From NCBI GenBank assembly GCA_050433985.1, contig JBNPWE010000003.1, positions 219,660 to 283,659 on the forward strand: a DNA stretch of 64,000 nucleotides. The letters run 5' to 3'. Source of the DNA: JACIYW01 sp014359745 (GTDB lineage Bacteria; Pseudomonadota; Alphaproteobacteria; Rhodobacterales; Rhodobacteraceae). Below are positions 50,625-58,362 of this stretch, piece after piece. A program made the position numbers and the translations under genes. Numbering within the stretch: position 1 is the stretch's first letter; every line of letters starts with the position of its first letter. The notes beneath the pieces were generated by a model. That model was not told the DNA's origin, made no database searches, and worked only from the letters and a program-made list of their open reading frames with translations.

Positions 50625-53042
50625 ATGAAATTCACTCTTTCCTGGCTTCGGGATCATCTGGAAACCGACGCCACGCTTGAAGATATCCTTTACGCCCTGA
50701 CCGATCTTGGCCTTGAGGTGGAAGAGGTGTCAGACCCCGCCACCACCCTTGGCGCCTTTCGCATCGCCCGCGTGATCGAGGCCGTGCAACACCCCAACGC
50801 CGACCGGCTGCGCCTGTGCCGGGTTGCAACCTATCCGGGCGGGCCGGGATCGGACCCGGTCGAGGTGCAGGTGGTCTGTGGCGCGCCCAATGCCCGCACC
50901 GGCCTTGTGGGCGTGTTTGCGCCCACCGGCACCCATGTGCCGGGCACCGGGGTTGATCTGAAGCCGGGGGTGATTCGCGGTGTCGAATCGAACGGGATGC
51001 TTTGTTCGGAGCGCGAACTGATGATATCCGACGATCACGACGGCATCATCGACCTGCCCGAAGATGCCCCGCTTGGCGCGCGTTTCATCGATTACGCGGG
51101 CCTCAACGATCCGATGATCTACATAAAGATCACCCCGAACCGCCCCGATGCGCTGGGGGTGCGTGGCATTGCCCGCGATCTGGCCGCGCGCGGGCTGGGG
51201 CGGCTGAAACCGCAGTCCATCGATCCGGTGCCGGGGCAATTCCCCTGCCCGGTTCCGGTCATGATCGACCCCGCGCTCAAGGCGGCGGGTTGTCCGCTTT
51301 TTGCCGGGCGGGTGATCCGGGGTGTGAAAAACGGCCCCTCGCCCGCATGGTTGCAACAGCGGCTGCGCGCGATCGGCCTGCGGCCGATCTCGGCGTTGGT
51401 GGATATCACCAACTTCTTCACCTTCGATCAGAACCGCCCGCTGCATGTCTTCGATGTGGCCAGGGTCAGCGGCGGCCTGCGCATTCATCCGGCGGCGGGG
51501 GGCGAGACCCTGCTGGCGCTTGATGGCCGCGACTATACCCTTCAGCCCGGCATGATGGTCATTTCCGACGATCACGGCCCGGAAAGCATCGCGGGCATCA
51601 TGGGGGGCGAGGCCTCTGGCTGTTCCGAGGCAACCACCGATGTGTTCCTTGAAAGCGCCTTCTGGGATCCGATCACCATCGCCACCACCGGCCGGGCGCT
51701 GAAGATCAATTCCGACGCGCGCTACCGCTTTGAACGCGGTGTCGATCCCGAATTCACCCTGCCGGGGCTGGAGGCGGCAACGCGGATGGTGCTGGATCTG
51801 TGCGGCGGCACCGCGTCTGACGTGGTGATGGATGGCGCGGTGCCCGACACCACCCGCAGCTATCCGTTCGATCCGGCGCGCGTCGTCTCGCTGGTGGGGA
51901 TGAACATCCCCGAGGCCGATCAACGCGCCACCCTTGCCGCGCTTGGCTTTCGGCTGGAAGGCGGGCAGGCGTTCCCGCCAAGCTGGCGGCCCGATGTGCT
52001 GGGCGCCGCCGATCTGGTGGAAGAGGTCGCGCGCATCGCCTCGCTCAGCAAATTGCAGGGGCGGCCGATGGCGCGCGCACGCGCTGGCGTGCCCAAACCG
52101 GTGTTGACCGCCGCGCAACGCCGCGAAGGCGCGGTGCGCCGCCAGATCGCCGCGCTTGGCTATCATGAATGCGTGACCTATTCCTTTATCGATGCGGGGG
52201 CGGCGCAGCTCTTTGGCGGCGGCGATGATGCCACCCGCCTGCAAAACCCGATTTCCTCAGCCATGACCCATATGCGCCCCGATCTTTTGCCGGGGCTCTT
52301 GCAGGCCGCCGCCCGCAATCAGGCGCGCGGCTTTGCCGACATGGCCTTGTTCGAGGTCGGGCCGGTGTTTTCCGGCGGTGAACCCGGCGAACAGGCCACA
52401 CAGGCCGCGGGCCTGCTGATCGGCGCCACATCGCCCCGCAATCCCTTCGGCACCCGCCGCCCCGTCACGGTGTTCGACGCCAAGGCCGATGCCGAGGCAG
52501 CACTTGCCGCCATCGGCGCCCCCGCCCGGATGCAGATCGGGCGGCAGGTGGATGGCTGGTGGCATCCGGGCCGGTCGGGCCAGATGCGGCTTGGCCCGAA
52601 CGTGCTGGCCAGTTTTGGCGAGGTTCACCCGAAAATTCTGGCCGCCCTCGATGTCAAGGGCCCCGCCGTGGCCTTCACCCTGCATATCGCCGCCGTGCCC
52701 GAACGGCGCAGCGCATCGACCACCCGCCCGGCGCTGGCGCTCTTTGATCTGCAAGCGGTCGATCGCGATTTTGCCTTCGTCGTCGATGAACGGGTCGAGG
52801 CGCTGACCCTGCTGAATGCCGCCGCCGGGGCCGACAAGACCCTGATCGCCGATGTCAGCCTGTTTGACGAATTCACCGGCCCCAAGGCCGAGGCGCAACT
52901 GGGCGCGGGCCGTAAATCGCTGGCGATTTCGGTGCGCCTGCAACCCACCCAGACCACCCTGACCGAAGACGATATCGACGCGGTCTGCGCCCGCATCATC
53001 GACAAGGTCGCCAAGGCCACCGGCGGCACCCTGCGCGGATAG
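50625..53042 (+). CDS. pheT: Phenylalanyl-tRNA synthetase beta subunit
   Basis: 805 residues from MKFTLSWLRDHLETDATLED. N-terminal EMAP-like tRNA-binding domain (about 40-150), B3/4 and B5 domains (HVFDVARVSGGLRIHPA; SDARYRFERGVDPEFTLPGL), and C-terminal FDX-ACB anticodon-binding domain (FDLQAVDRDFAFVVDERVEA). pheS is not adjacent. The upstream frame from 50556 is not part of it. Confidence 0.96.
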   Translation: MKFTLSWLRDHLETDATLEDILYALTDLGLEVEEVSDPATTLGAFRIARVIEAVQHPNADRLRLCRVATYPGGPGSDPVEVQVVCGAPNARTGLVGVFAPTGTHVPGTGVDLKPGVIRGVESNGMLCSERELMISDDHDGIIDLPEDAPLGARFIDYAGLNDPMIYIKITPNRPDALGVRGIARDLAARGLGRLKPQSIDPVPGQFPCPVPVMIDPALKAAGCPLFAGRVIRGVKNGPSPAWLQQRLRAIGLRPISALVDITNFFTFDQNRPLHVFDVARVSGGLRIHPAAGGETLLALDGRDYTLQPGMMVISDDHGPESIAGIMGGEASGCSEATTDVFLESAFWDPITIATTGRALKINSDARYRFERGVDPEFTLPGLEAATRMVLDLCGGTASDVVMDGAVPDTTRSYPFDPARVVSLVGMNIPEADQRATLAALGFRLEGGQAFPPSWRPDVLGAADLVEEVARIASLSKLQGRPMARARAGVPKPVLTAAQRREGAVRRQIAALGYHECVTYSFIDAGAAQLFGGGDDATRLQNPISSAMTHMRPDLLPGLLQAAARNQARGFADMALFEVGPVFSGGEPGEQATQAAGLLIGATSPRNPFGTRRPVTVFDAKADAEAALAAIGAPARMQIGRQVDGWWHPGRSGQMRLGPNVLASFGEVHPKILAALDVKGPAVAFTLHIAAVPERRSASTTRPALALFDLQAVDRDFAFVVDERVEALTLLNAAAGADKTLIADVSLFDEFTGPKAEAQLGAGRKSLAISVRLQPTQTTLTEDDIDAVCARIIDKVAKATGGTLRG

Positions 53043-53052
53043 CTGTGGATTT

Positions 53053-53180
53053 CCGTCCGTAGGGTTCATTCCCTTGACCGGCGCGCGCACGGCGGGCGTG
53101 GAAGATGAGTATTTTTTCGAGAGGATGGGGGAAGAGCGTTTTCTCGGACGCGCAAGGTGGGGGGCTGATGGGGCGCAGCG
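53053..53180 (+). repeat. Dispersed GAGTATTTTT element, long copy 4
   Basis: Eleven bases after pheT. GGTTCATTCCCTTGACCGGC, GAAGATGAGTATTTTTTCGA, GAGGATGGGGGAAGAGCG, GGGGCTGATGGGGCGC. Orientation matches the pheT transcript, as expected for a transcript-end element. Confidence 0.75.
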
Positions 53181-53263
53181 CGCGCCAGGGCGCGGATCGC
53201 AACCTTGGTTAACGATTGTTAAACCCTCTGGCCCTATGCCTGATCAAGGGGACAGGGGGCGAC

Positions 53264-54781
53264 ATGGTTGCGCGGGCCTATACGGTGGCATTTGAGGGGG
53301 TCGAGGCCCGGATGGTAGAGGTGCAATGCGCGATCAGTGCAGGCCTGCCCGCCTTTACCATCGTCGGCCTGCCCGACAAGGCGGTGTCAGAGGCCCGCGA
53401 ACGGGTGCGCGCGGCGCTGACCGCGATGTCGATCGCGCTGCCCTCGAAACGCATCACCGTCAACCTGTCGCCCGCCGACCTGCCCAAGGAAGGCTCGCAT
53501 TTCGATCTGCCGATCGCGCTTGCCCTGCTCGCCGCGCTTGAAATCATCCCTGCGGATACCGTTGAAACGACCGTGGCGCTGGGGGAGTTATCCCTTGATG
53601 GGCGGCTGATCGCGGTGATCGGCGCGCTGCCCGCCGCCATGGCCGCCGCCGAAGAAGGCCGCACCCTGCTTTGTCCGCGCGCCTGCGGCGCCGAGGCGGC
53701 ATGGGTCGGCGCAACCCAGGTCATCGCCGCCGCCTCCCTGTCCGAGGTGATCCGCCATTACACCGGCCAGGCCCCCCTTGCCCCCGCCCAGCCGGGCGAG
53801 GTCACCACCGATCCCGGCGGGCGCGACCTCCGCGACGTGAAGGGCCAGGAACGCGCCAAACGCGCCCTTGAAATCGCCGCCGCGGGCAGGCATCACCTGT
53901 TGATGACCGGCCCGCCCGGTTCCGGCAAATCCATGCTGGCCGCGCGCCTGCCCGGCATCCTGCCGCCGCTTTCGGCGCAAGAGGCGTTGGAAACCTCGAT
54001 GATCCATTCGCTTTCGGGCCTTTTGGACGATGGCGGCATCTCGCGCACCCGGCCATTTCGCGAACCGCATCACACCGCCTCGATGGCCGCCATCGTCGGC
54101 GGCGGACGCGGCGCCAAACCCGGCGAGATATCGCTTGCCCATAACGGCGTGCTGTTTCTCGATGAATTTCCCGAATTTCCGCGCGCCGTTCTCGAAACCC
54201 TGCGCCAGCCGATCGAAACCGGCGAAGTGGTCGTCGCCCGCGCCAATGCCCATATCCGATATCCCTGCCGGTTCCTGCTTGTGGCCGCTGCAAACCCCTG
54301 CAAATGCGGCTATCTTTCCGATCCCGCCCGCGCCTGCGCGCGGGTGCCCCATTGCGGCGAGGAGTATATGGGCCGCATCTCGGGGCCGTTGATGGATCGC
54401 ATCGATCTGCGCATCGAGGTGCCGCCGGTCGCCTTCACCGATCTTGATCTGCCCGCCTCGGGCGACGATTCCGCCACCGTCGCCACCCGCGTCGCCCGCG
54501 CCCGCGCCACGCAGGACGCGCGCTTTGCCGCCGTGCCCGCGGCGCGCGTCAACGCCGATGCCGAAGGCGCGCTGCTGGAACAGGTGGCCAGCCCCGATGC
54601 CGAAGGGCGCGCCCTGCTGACCCGCGTCGCCGAACGCTTCGGGCTGACCGCGCGCGGCTATCACCGGGTGCTGCGCGTCGCGCGCACCATCGCCGATCTG
54701 GCGGGCGAAGCCACCGTGCAAAGCCCGCATGTGGCCGAGGCGATCAGCTACCGGCTGACCATCGGGCCCAAGGGCACCTGA
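53264..54781 (+). CDS. comM: ComM/YifB family AAA ATPase (Mg chelatase-like)
   Basis: 505 residues from MVARAYTVAFEGVEARMVEV; AGGGGG upstream. N-terminal Lon-like domain (VGLPDKAVSEARERVRAAL, NLSPADLPKEGSHFDLPIALA), Walker A GPPGSGKSML near 218, Walker B FLDEFPEFP, sensor region ANAHIRYPCRFLLVAAANPC with CxCG (CKCGY), and the C-terminal YHRVLRVARTIADL. ComM is a branch-migration helicase in natural transformation in other bacteria. Confidence 0.93.
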   Translation: MVARAYTVAFEGVEARMVEVQCAISAGLPAFTIVGLPDKAVSEARERVRAALTAMSIALPSKRITVNLSPADLPKEGSHFDLPIALALLAALEIIPADTVETTVALGELSLDGRLIAVIGALPAAMAAAEEGRTLLCPRACGAEAAWVGATQVIAAASLSEVIRHYTGQAPLAPAQPGEVTTDPGGRDLRDVKGQERAKRALEIAAAGRHHLLMTGPPGSGKSMLAARLPGILPPLSAQEALETSMIHSLSGLLDDGGISRTRPFREPHHTASMAAIVGGGRGAKPGEISLAHNGVLFLDEFPEFPRAVLETLRQPIETGEVVVARANAHIRYPCRFLLVAAANPCKCGYLSDPARACARVPHCGEEYMGRISGPLMDRIDLRIEVPPVAFTDLDLPASGDDSATVATRVARARATQDARFAAVPAARVNADAEGALLEQVASPDAEGRALLTRVAERFGLTARGYHRVLRVARTIADLAGEATVQSPHVAEAISYRLTIGPKGT

Positions 54782-54822
54782 CCCGCCACGGCGCGATCAG
54801 CGGCCAATATCAACGGCCAATA

Positions 54823-55770
54823 TCAACGGGATACGCATTTCGCCTCGATCACCTCCCAGATGCGGGCGGTGACATTGGTGCCATCGAATCGCTCCAGTTC
54901 CTGCAAGCCGGTGGGCGAGGTCACGTTGATCTCGGTCAGGTAATCGCCGATCACGTCGATGCCCACGAACACCTGCCCCTTCTCGCGCAGGATCGGGCCG
55001 ATGGTGGCGCAGATCTCCCGGTCGCGCGCGGTCAGCCCCACCTTTTCGGGCCGCCCCCCAACATGCATGTTCGATCGCGTCTCGCCCGCCGCGGGCACCC
55101 GGTTGATCGCGCCGACCGCCTCGCCATCAATCAGGATGATCCGCTTGTCGCCCTTGGCCACATCGGGCAGATATTTCTGGGCAATCAGCGGCTCGCGGTT
55201 GATGCCGGTGAAAAGCTCGTGCAGCGATGCAAGGTTGCGATCCGATTCCGGCAGGCGAAACACCCCGGCCCCGCCGTTGCCGTACAACGGTTTGAGGATG
55301 ATGTCGCCATGTTCCGCCTTGAAGGCCCGCAACGCCCCCAGATCGCGGGCAATCATCGTGGGCGGGATAAGCCCGGGAAAACGCAGCACCAGCAGCTTTT
55401 CGGGCGAATTGCGTACCCAGAACGGATCATTGACCACCAAAGTGTGCGGATGCACCATCTCAAGCAGATGCGTGTTGGTGATATACCCCATGTCAAAAGG
55501 GGGATCCTGGCGCAGCCACACAACGTCAAGATCCGCCAGATCCACCTCACGCTCGGCCCCCAGGGTAAAGTGGTTGCCCTTCTCCCGGCGCAGTTCCAGC
55601 GGCCAGCCCCGCGCCACAACCCGGCCATCACACCATGCCAGCCGATCGGGCGTATAGAAAAACAGGCTGTGCCCGCGCGCCTGTGCTTCTTCGCCGATGC
55701 GAAAGGTGCTGTCGGCGTCAATATTGATGGCCCCCACCGGATCCATCTGAAGTGCCACTTTCAGGCCCAT
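54823..55770 (-). CDS. gshB: Glutathione synthetase
   Basis: 315 residues from MGLKVALQMDPVGAINIDAD. ATP-grasp enzyme: WLRQDPPFDMGYITNTHLLE, NDPFWVRNSPEKL, ILKPLYGNGGAGVFRL, KGDKRIILIDGEAVGAINR, and the C-terminal GIDVIGDYLTEINVTSPTGL. Second step of glutathione synthesis. GGGGGAAAA precedes the ATG. Same strand as yraN and rsmI. Confidence 0.96.
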   Translation of the reverse strand: MGLKVALQMDPVGAINIDADSTFRIGEEAQARGHSLFFYTPDRLAWCDGRVVARGWPLELRREKGNHFTLGAEREVDLADLDVVWLRQDPPFDMGYITNTHLLEMVHPHTLVVNDPFWVRNSPEKLLVLRFPGLIPPTMIARDLGALRAFKAEHGDIILKPLYGNGGAGVFRLPESDRNLASLHELFTGINREPLIAQKYLPDVAKGDKRIILIDGEAVGAINRVPAAGETRSNMHVGGRPEKVGLTARDREICATIGPILREKGQVFVGIDVIGDYLTEINVTSPTGLQELERFDGTNVTARIWEVIEAKCVSR

Positions 55771-55821
55771 GCGTTTTCCCCCGTTGCCGCGCAGCAGATG
55801 TCGCAACACGCGCTGAAAAGA

Positions 55822-56217
55822 TCAATGGCCGAAAGCATTCTCGATGATTTCAATGCGCCCCGCCTGATCAACCAGCGCCACATCAAAGCGCAGCGCGCTG
55901 TCCTGACCATCGGGTTCCCCCGCCAGAAATTCGCTGGCCGAGGCATATATCCGCGCCATCTGTCGCGCCGTCACCCGTTCTGCCGCCCGCGCGAAAGTCC
56001 GGCTTTTCTTGACTTCGACAAACACCAGCCCCGCGGAATCGCGTGCGATCAGGTCGATCTCGCCGCCCGATCCACGCCAGCGCCGCGCCGTGATCGCATG
56101 GCCCGCCCGCGCATAATGGCGTTCAACCGCACCCTCGGCCGCCAATCCACCATGATAGGCCATTGCCCCGCGCGACGCATGGGCCACTGCGCCATCCATC
56201 GCCATTCCACCGTTCAT
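55822..56217 (-). CDS. yraN: UPF0102 (YraN) family protein
   Basis: 131 residues. The nuclease-like core GGEIDLIARDSAGLVFVEVKK is present, with G-E-x-D and E-x-K as in Holliday-junction-type nucleases, though function is unproven. The ATG overlaps the rsmI stop (ATGA). The N-terminus with repeated Met/Gly (MNGGMAMDGAVAHAS) may start later. Confidence 0.88.
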   Translation of the reverse strand: MNGGMAMDGAVAHASRGAMAYHGGLAAEGAVERHYARAGHAITARRWRGSGGEIDLIARDSAGLVFVEVKKSRTFARAAERVTARQMARIYASASEFLAGEPDGQDSALRFDVALVDQAGRIEIIENAFGH

Positions 56218-57077
56218 TCATCCCCTCCTCGTGCCAAAGCCGCCTGATAAACCACCCGCCGCGGCAGGCCCAGTTGCCGCGCAACCGCCGCCACCGCATC
56301 CTTGCGGGTCATGTTTCGCAACGCCGCATTCAACGCCTCCTCCAACCCCGCCAGATCGCCCGTCGGCCCCCGTGCCCGATCCAGCAAAAGCACGATCTCG
56401 CCACGGATCACCTGATCCGCTGCCCAGGCCACCAGTTCGCCAAGGCTGCCCCGCCGCACCTCTTCGAATCGTTTCGTCAATTCCCGGCACACCGCCGCCT
56501 CTCTCTCTTCTCCCATACACTCCACCAATTCATCTAAGATTCGGTGAACGCGTTTGGGCGACTCGTAAAGCACCACCGTTGCGGGCACAGTTGCAAGTTC
56601 GGCCAGGAACCTCGCGCGCGCCCCCGCCTGCGGCGGCGCGAATCCCGCGAACAGGAACCGGTCGGTCGGCAGGCCGCTGACCGTCAGCGCCGCCAGCACC
56701 GCCGAGGCGCCCGGCGCGGCCAGCACCTTGTGCCCTGCCTCGATGGCCGCGCGCGCCAGTTGAAAACCCGGATCGGCGATCAGCGGGGTTCCGGCCTCGG
56801 ATGCATAGGCAACCGATTTCCCTTCGGCCAGGGCGGCGATCAGGCGCGGCCGCATCCGGGGGCCGTTGTGATCATGATAGGCCACAAGCGGCCGCTCGCC
56901 GGGGCTCAGCCCGTGGATCTCCATCAGGTGGCGCAGGGTGCGTGTATCCTCGGCGGCCAGCACATCGGCCGTCGCCAGGATATCCAGCGCGCGCAGCGTG
57001 ATATCGCGCGCCGCCCCGATCGGGGTCGACACCATGTAAAGCCCCGGCGGCAACGGGCCGGTGTCACCATAGCTCAT
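56214..57077 (-). CDS. rsmI: 16S rRNA (cytidine(1402)-2'-O)-methyltransferase
   Basis: 287 residues. SAM-methyltransferase of the tetrapyrrole-methylase fold: GLYMVSTPIGAARDITLRAL, ILATADVLAAEDTRTLRHLM, SEAGTPLIADPGFQLA and VLYESPKRVHRIL. It methylates C1402 in the ribosomal decoding centre. Divergent from the LpoA-like gene; yraL-lpoA-yraN gene order of E. coli is partly kept. Confidence 0.96.
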   Translation of the reverse strand: MSYGDTGPLPPGLYMVSTPIGAARDITLRALDILATADVLAAEDTRTLRHLMEIHGLSPGERPLVAYHDHNGPRMRPRLIAALAEGKSVAYASEAGTPLIADPGFQLARAAIEAGHKVLAAPGASAVLAALTVSGLPTDRFLFAGFAPPQAGARARFLAELATVPATVVLYESPKRVHRILDELVECMGEEREAAVCRELTKRFEEVRRGSLGELVAWAADQVIRGEIVLLLDRARGPTGDLAGLEEALNAALRNMTRKDAVAAVARQLGLPRRVVYQAALARGGDE

Positions 57078-57101
57078 TCGCGCACCCCAACCTGCTCATG
57101 G

Positions 57102-57113
57102 AAAGTTTACTTT
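57102..57113. promoter_or_regulatory. Small palindrome in the rsmI/LpoA-like divergent gap
   Basis: AAAGT-TT-ACTTT, 5-bp arms, near the middle of the 100-bp divergent region. Operator candidate only. Confidence 0.25.
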
Positions 57114-57177
57114 ACGACGCAAACCTTTTAGGCTTTCGGCGACAGGGGCGTCCAGTGCCCACGATCAGGAGATGTCC

Positions 57178-58362
57178 ATGGTTGCCGTTTTGCCCACGCC
57201 CCGCCGCTGGGCCGTTCGCCTTGCGCTGCTGTTGCTGACGGCGCTTGGCCTTGCCGCCTGCGATACCCTGCCGGGGTCTGGCACCAATACCGGCCTTCGG
57301 ATCAACACCGACCGGCCGGTGCAGGTCGCGCTGCTGGTGCCCGGTGGCTCGGGTCAATCAGGTGACAGTGTTCTTGCCGAAAGTCTGGAGAAGGCCGCGA
57401 GGCTGGCCATTGCCGATCTGCAAGACGCCCGGATCGATCTGCGCGTCTACAATACCGGCGGCCAGCCCGCTCAGGCCGCCCAGGTGGCGGTTGCCGCCGT
57501 CGGCGATGGTGCCCGCGTGATCCTTGGCCCGGTCTTTGGCGAGGCGGCCAATGCCGCGGGCGTTGCCGTGGCGCCGCGCAATGTCAACGTGCTGAGCTTT
57601 TCCAACAACACCGCCATTGCCGGGGGCAATGTCTTTGTGCTTGGCCCGACGTTCGACAACACCGCCAGTCGGCTGGTGCGCTACGCCGCCGCCCAGGGCC
57701 GTGACCGCATCCTTGTGGTCCATGACCAGACCACCGCGGGCGAGGCCGGGCGCCGCGCGATCGAACGGGCGATCGCCCGCAGCGGCCTGCGCCCCGCAGG
57801 CTTTGCCAGCTATGAATTCTCGCAGCAGGGCATCATCGCGGCGGTGGGCGGCATCGCCGATCAGGCCAAGGCCTCGGGGGCCAATGCGATCTTTTTCACC
57901 GCCGACACCGCCGGCGCGCTGCCGCTTCTCACGCAGCTTCTGGCCGACCAGGGCGTCGGCCCCGATGTCGTGCAATACATCGGCCTGACCCGCTGGGATA
58001 TTCCCCAGTCCACCCTTGCCCTGCCCGGCGTACAGGGCGGCTGGTTCGCGCTGCCCGACCCCGGCCTTGGCCAGCAGTTCGCCGCGCGCTACCGTGCCGC
58101 CTATGGCACGGCGCCCCATCCCATTGCCGGGCTTGCCTATGACGGGATCGCGGCCATCGGGGCGCTGGTGCGCGCCGGGCGCGGCGATGCGCTGACAAAG
58201 GACGCGCTGACCCAGCCGTCGGGCTTTGTCGGCGTCAACGGCATCTTCCGGCTTGATCGTGACGGCACCAACCAACGCGGGCTGGCGATCGCCCAGATAA
58301 TCGACAAACAGGTGAACGTGATTGACCCAGCGCCCAGAAGCTTTGACGCGACCGGCTTCTGA
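57178..58362 (+). CDS. Penicillin-binding protein activator, LpoA-like lipoprotein
   Basis: 394 residues from MVAVLPTPRRWAVRLALLLL; AGGAG lies six bases upstream (an ATG at 57172 is less likely). Lipobox GLAAC with Cys28. The body is a type 1 periplasmic-binding fold like ABC substrate-binding proteins: VQVALLVPGGSGQSGDSVLA, VILGPVFGEAANAAGVAVAP, GRDRILVVHDQTTAGEAGRR. LpoA activates PBP1A. The N-terminal TPR domain of E. coli LpoA is absent. Overlaps glnD by 41 nt. Confidence 0.87.
   Translation: MVAVLPTPRRWAVRLALLLLTALGLAACDTLPGSGTNTGLRINTDRPVQVALLVPGGSGQSGDSVLAESLEKAARLAIADLQDARIDLRVYNTGGQPAQAAQVAVAAVGDGARVILGPVFGEAANAAGVAVAPRNVNVLSFSNNTAIAGGNVFVLGPTFDNTASRLVRYAAAQGRDRILVVHDQTTAGEAGRRAIERAIARSGLRPAGFASYEFSQQGIIAAVGGIADQAKASGANAIFFTADTAGALPLLTQLLADQGVGPDVVQYIGLTRWDIPQSTLALPGVQGGWFALPDPGLGQQFAARYRAAYGTAPHPIAGLAYDGIAAIGALVRAGRGDALTKDALTQPSGFVGVNGIFRLDRDGTNQRGLAIAQIIDKQVNVIDPAPRSFDATGF

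Noticed and set aside
50459..50680. 73-codon ORF running into pheT, with LGAAIGYTLGAG
   Set aside because: Overlaps the well-supported pheT start by more than 50 nt in another frame; glycine-rich look is probably due to GC content.
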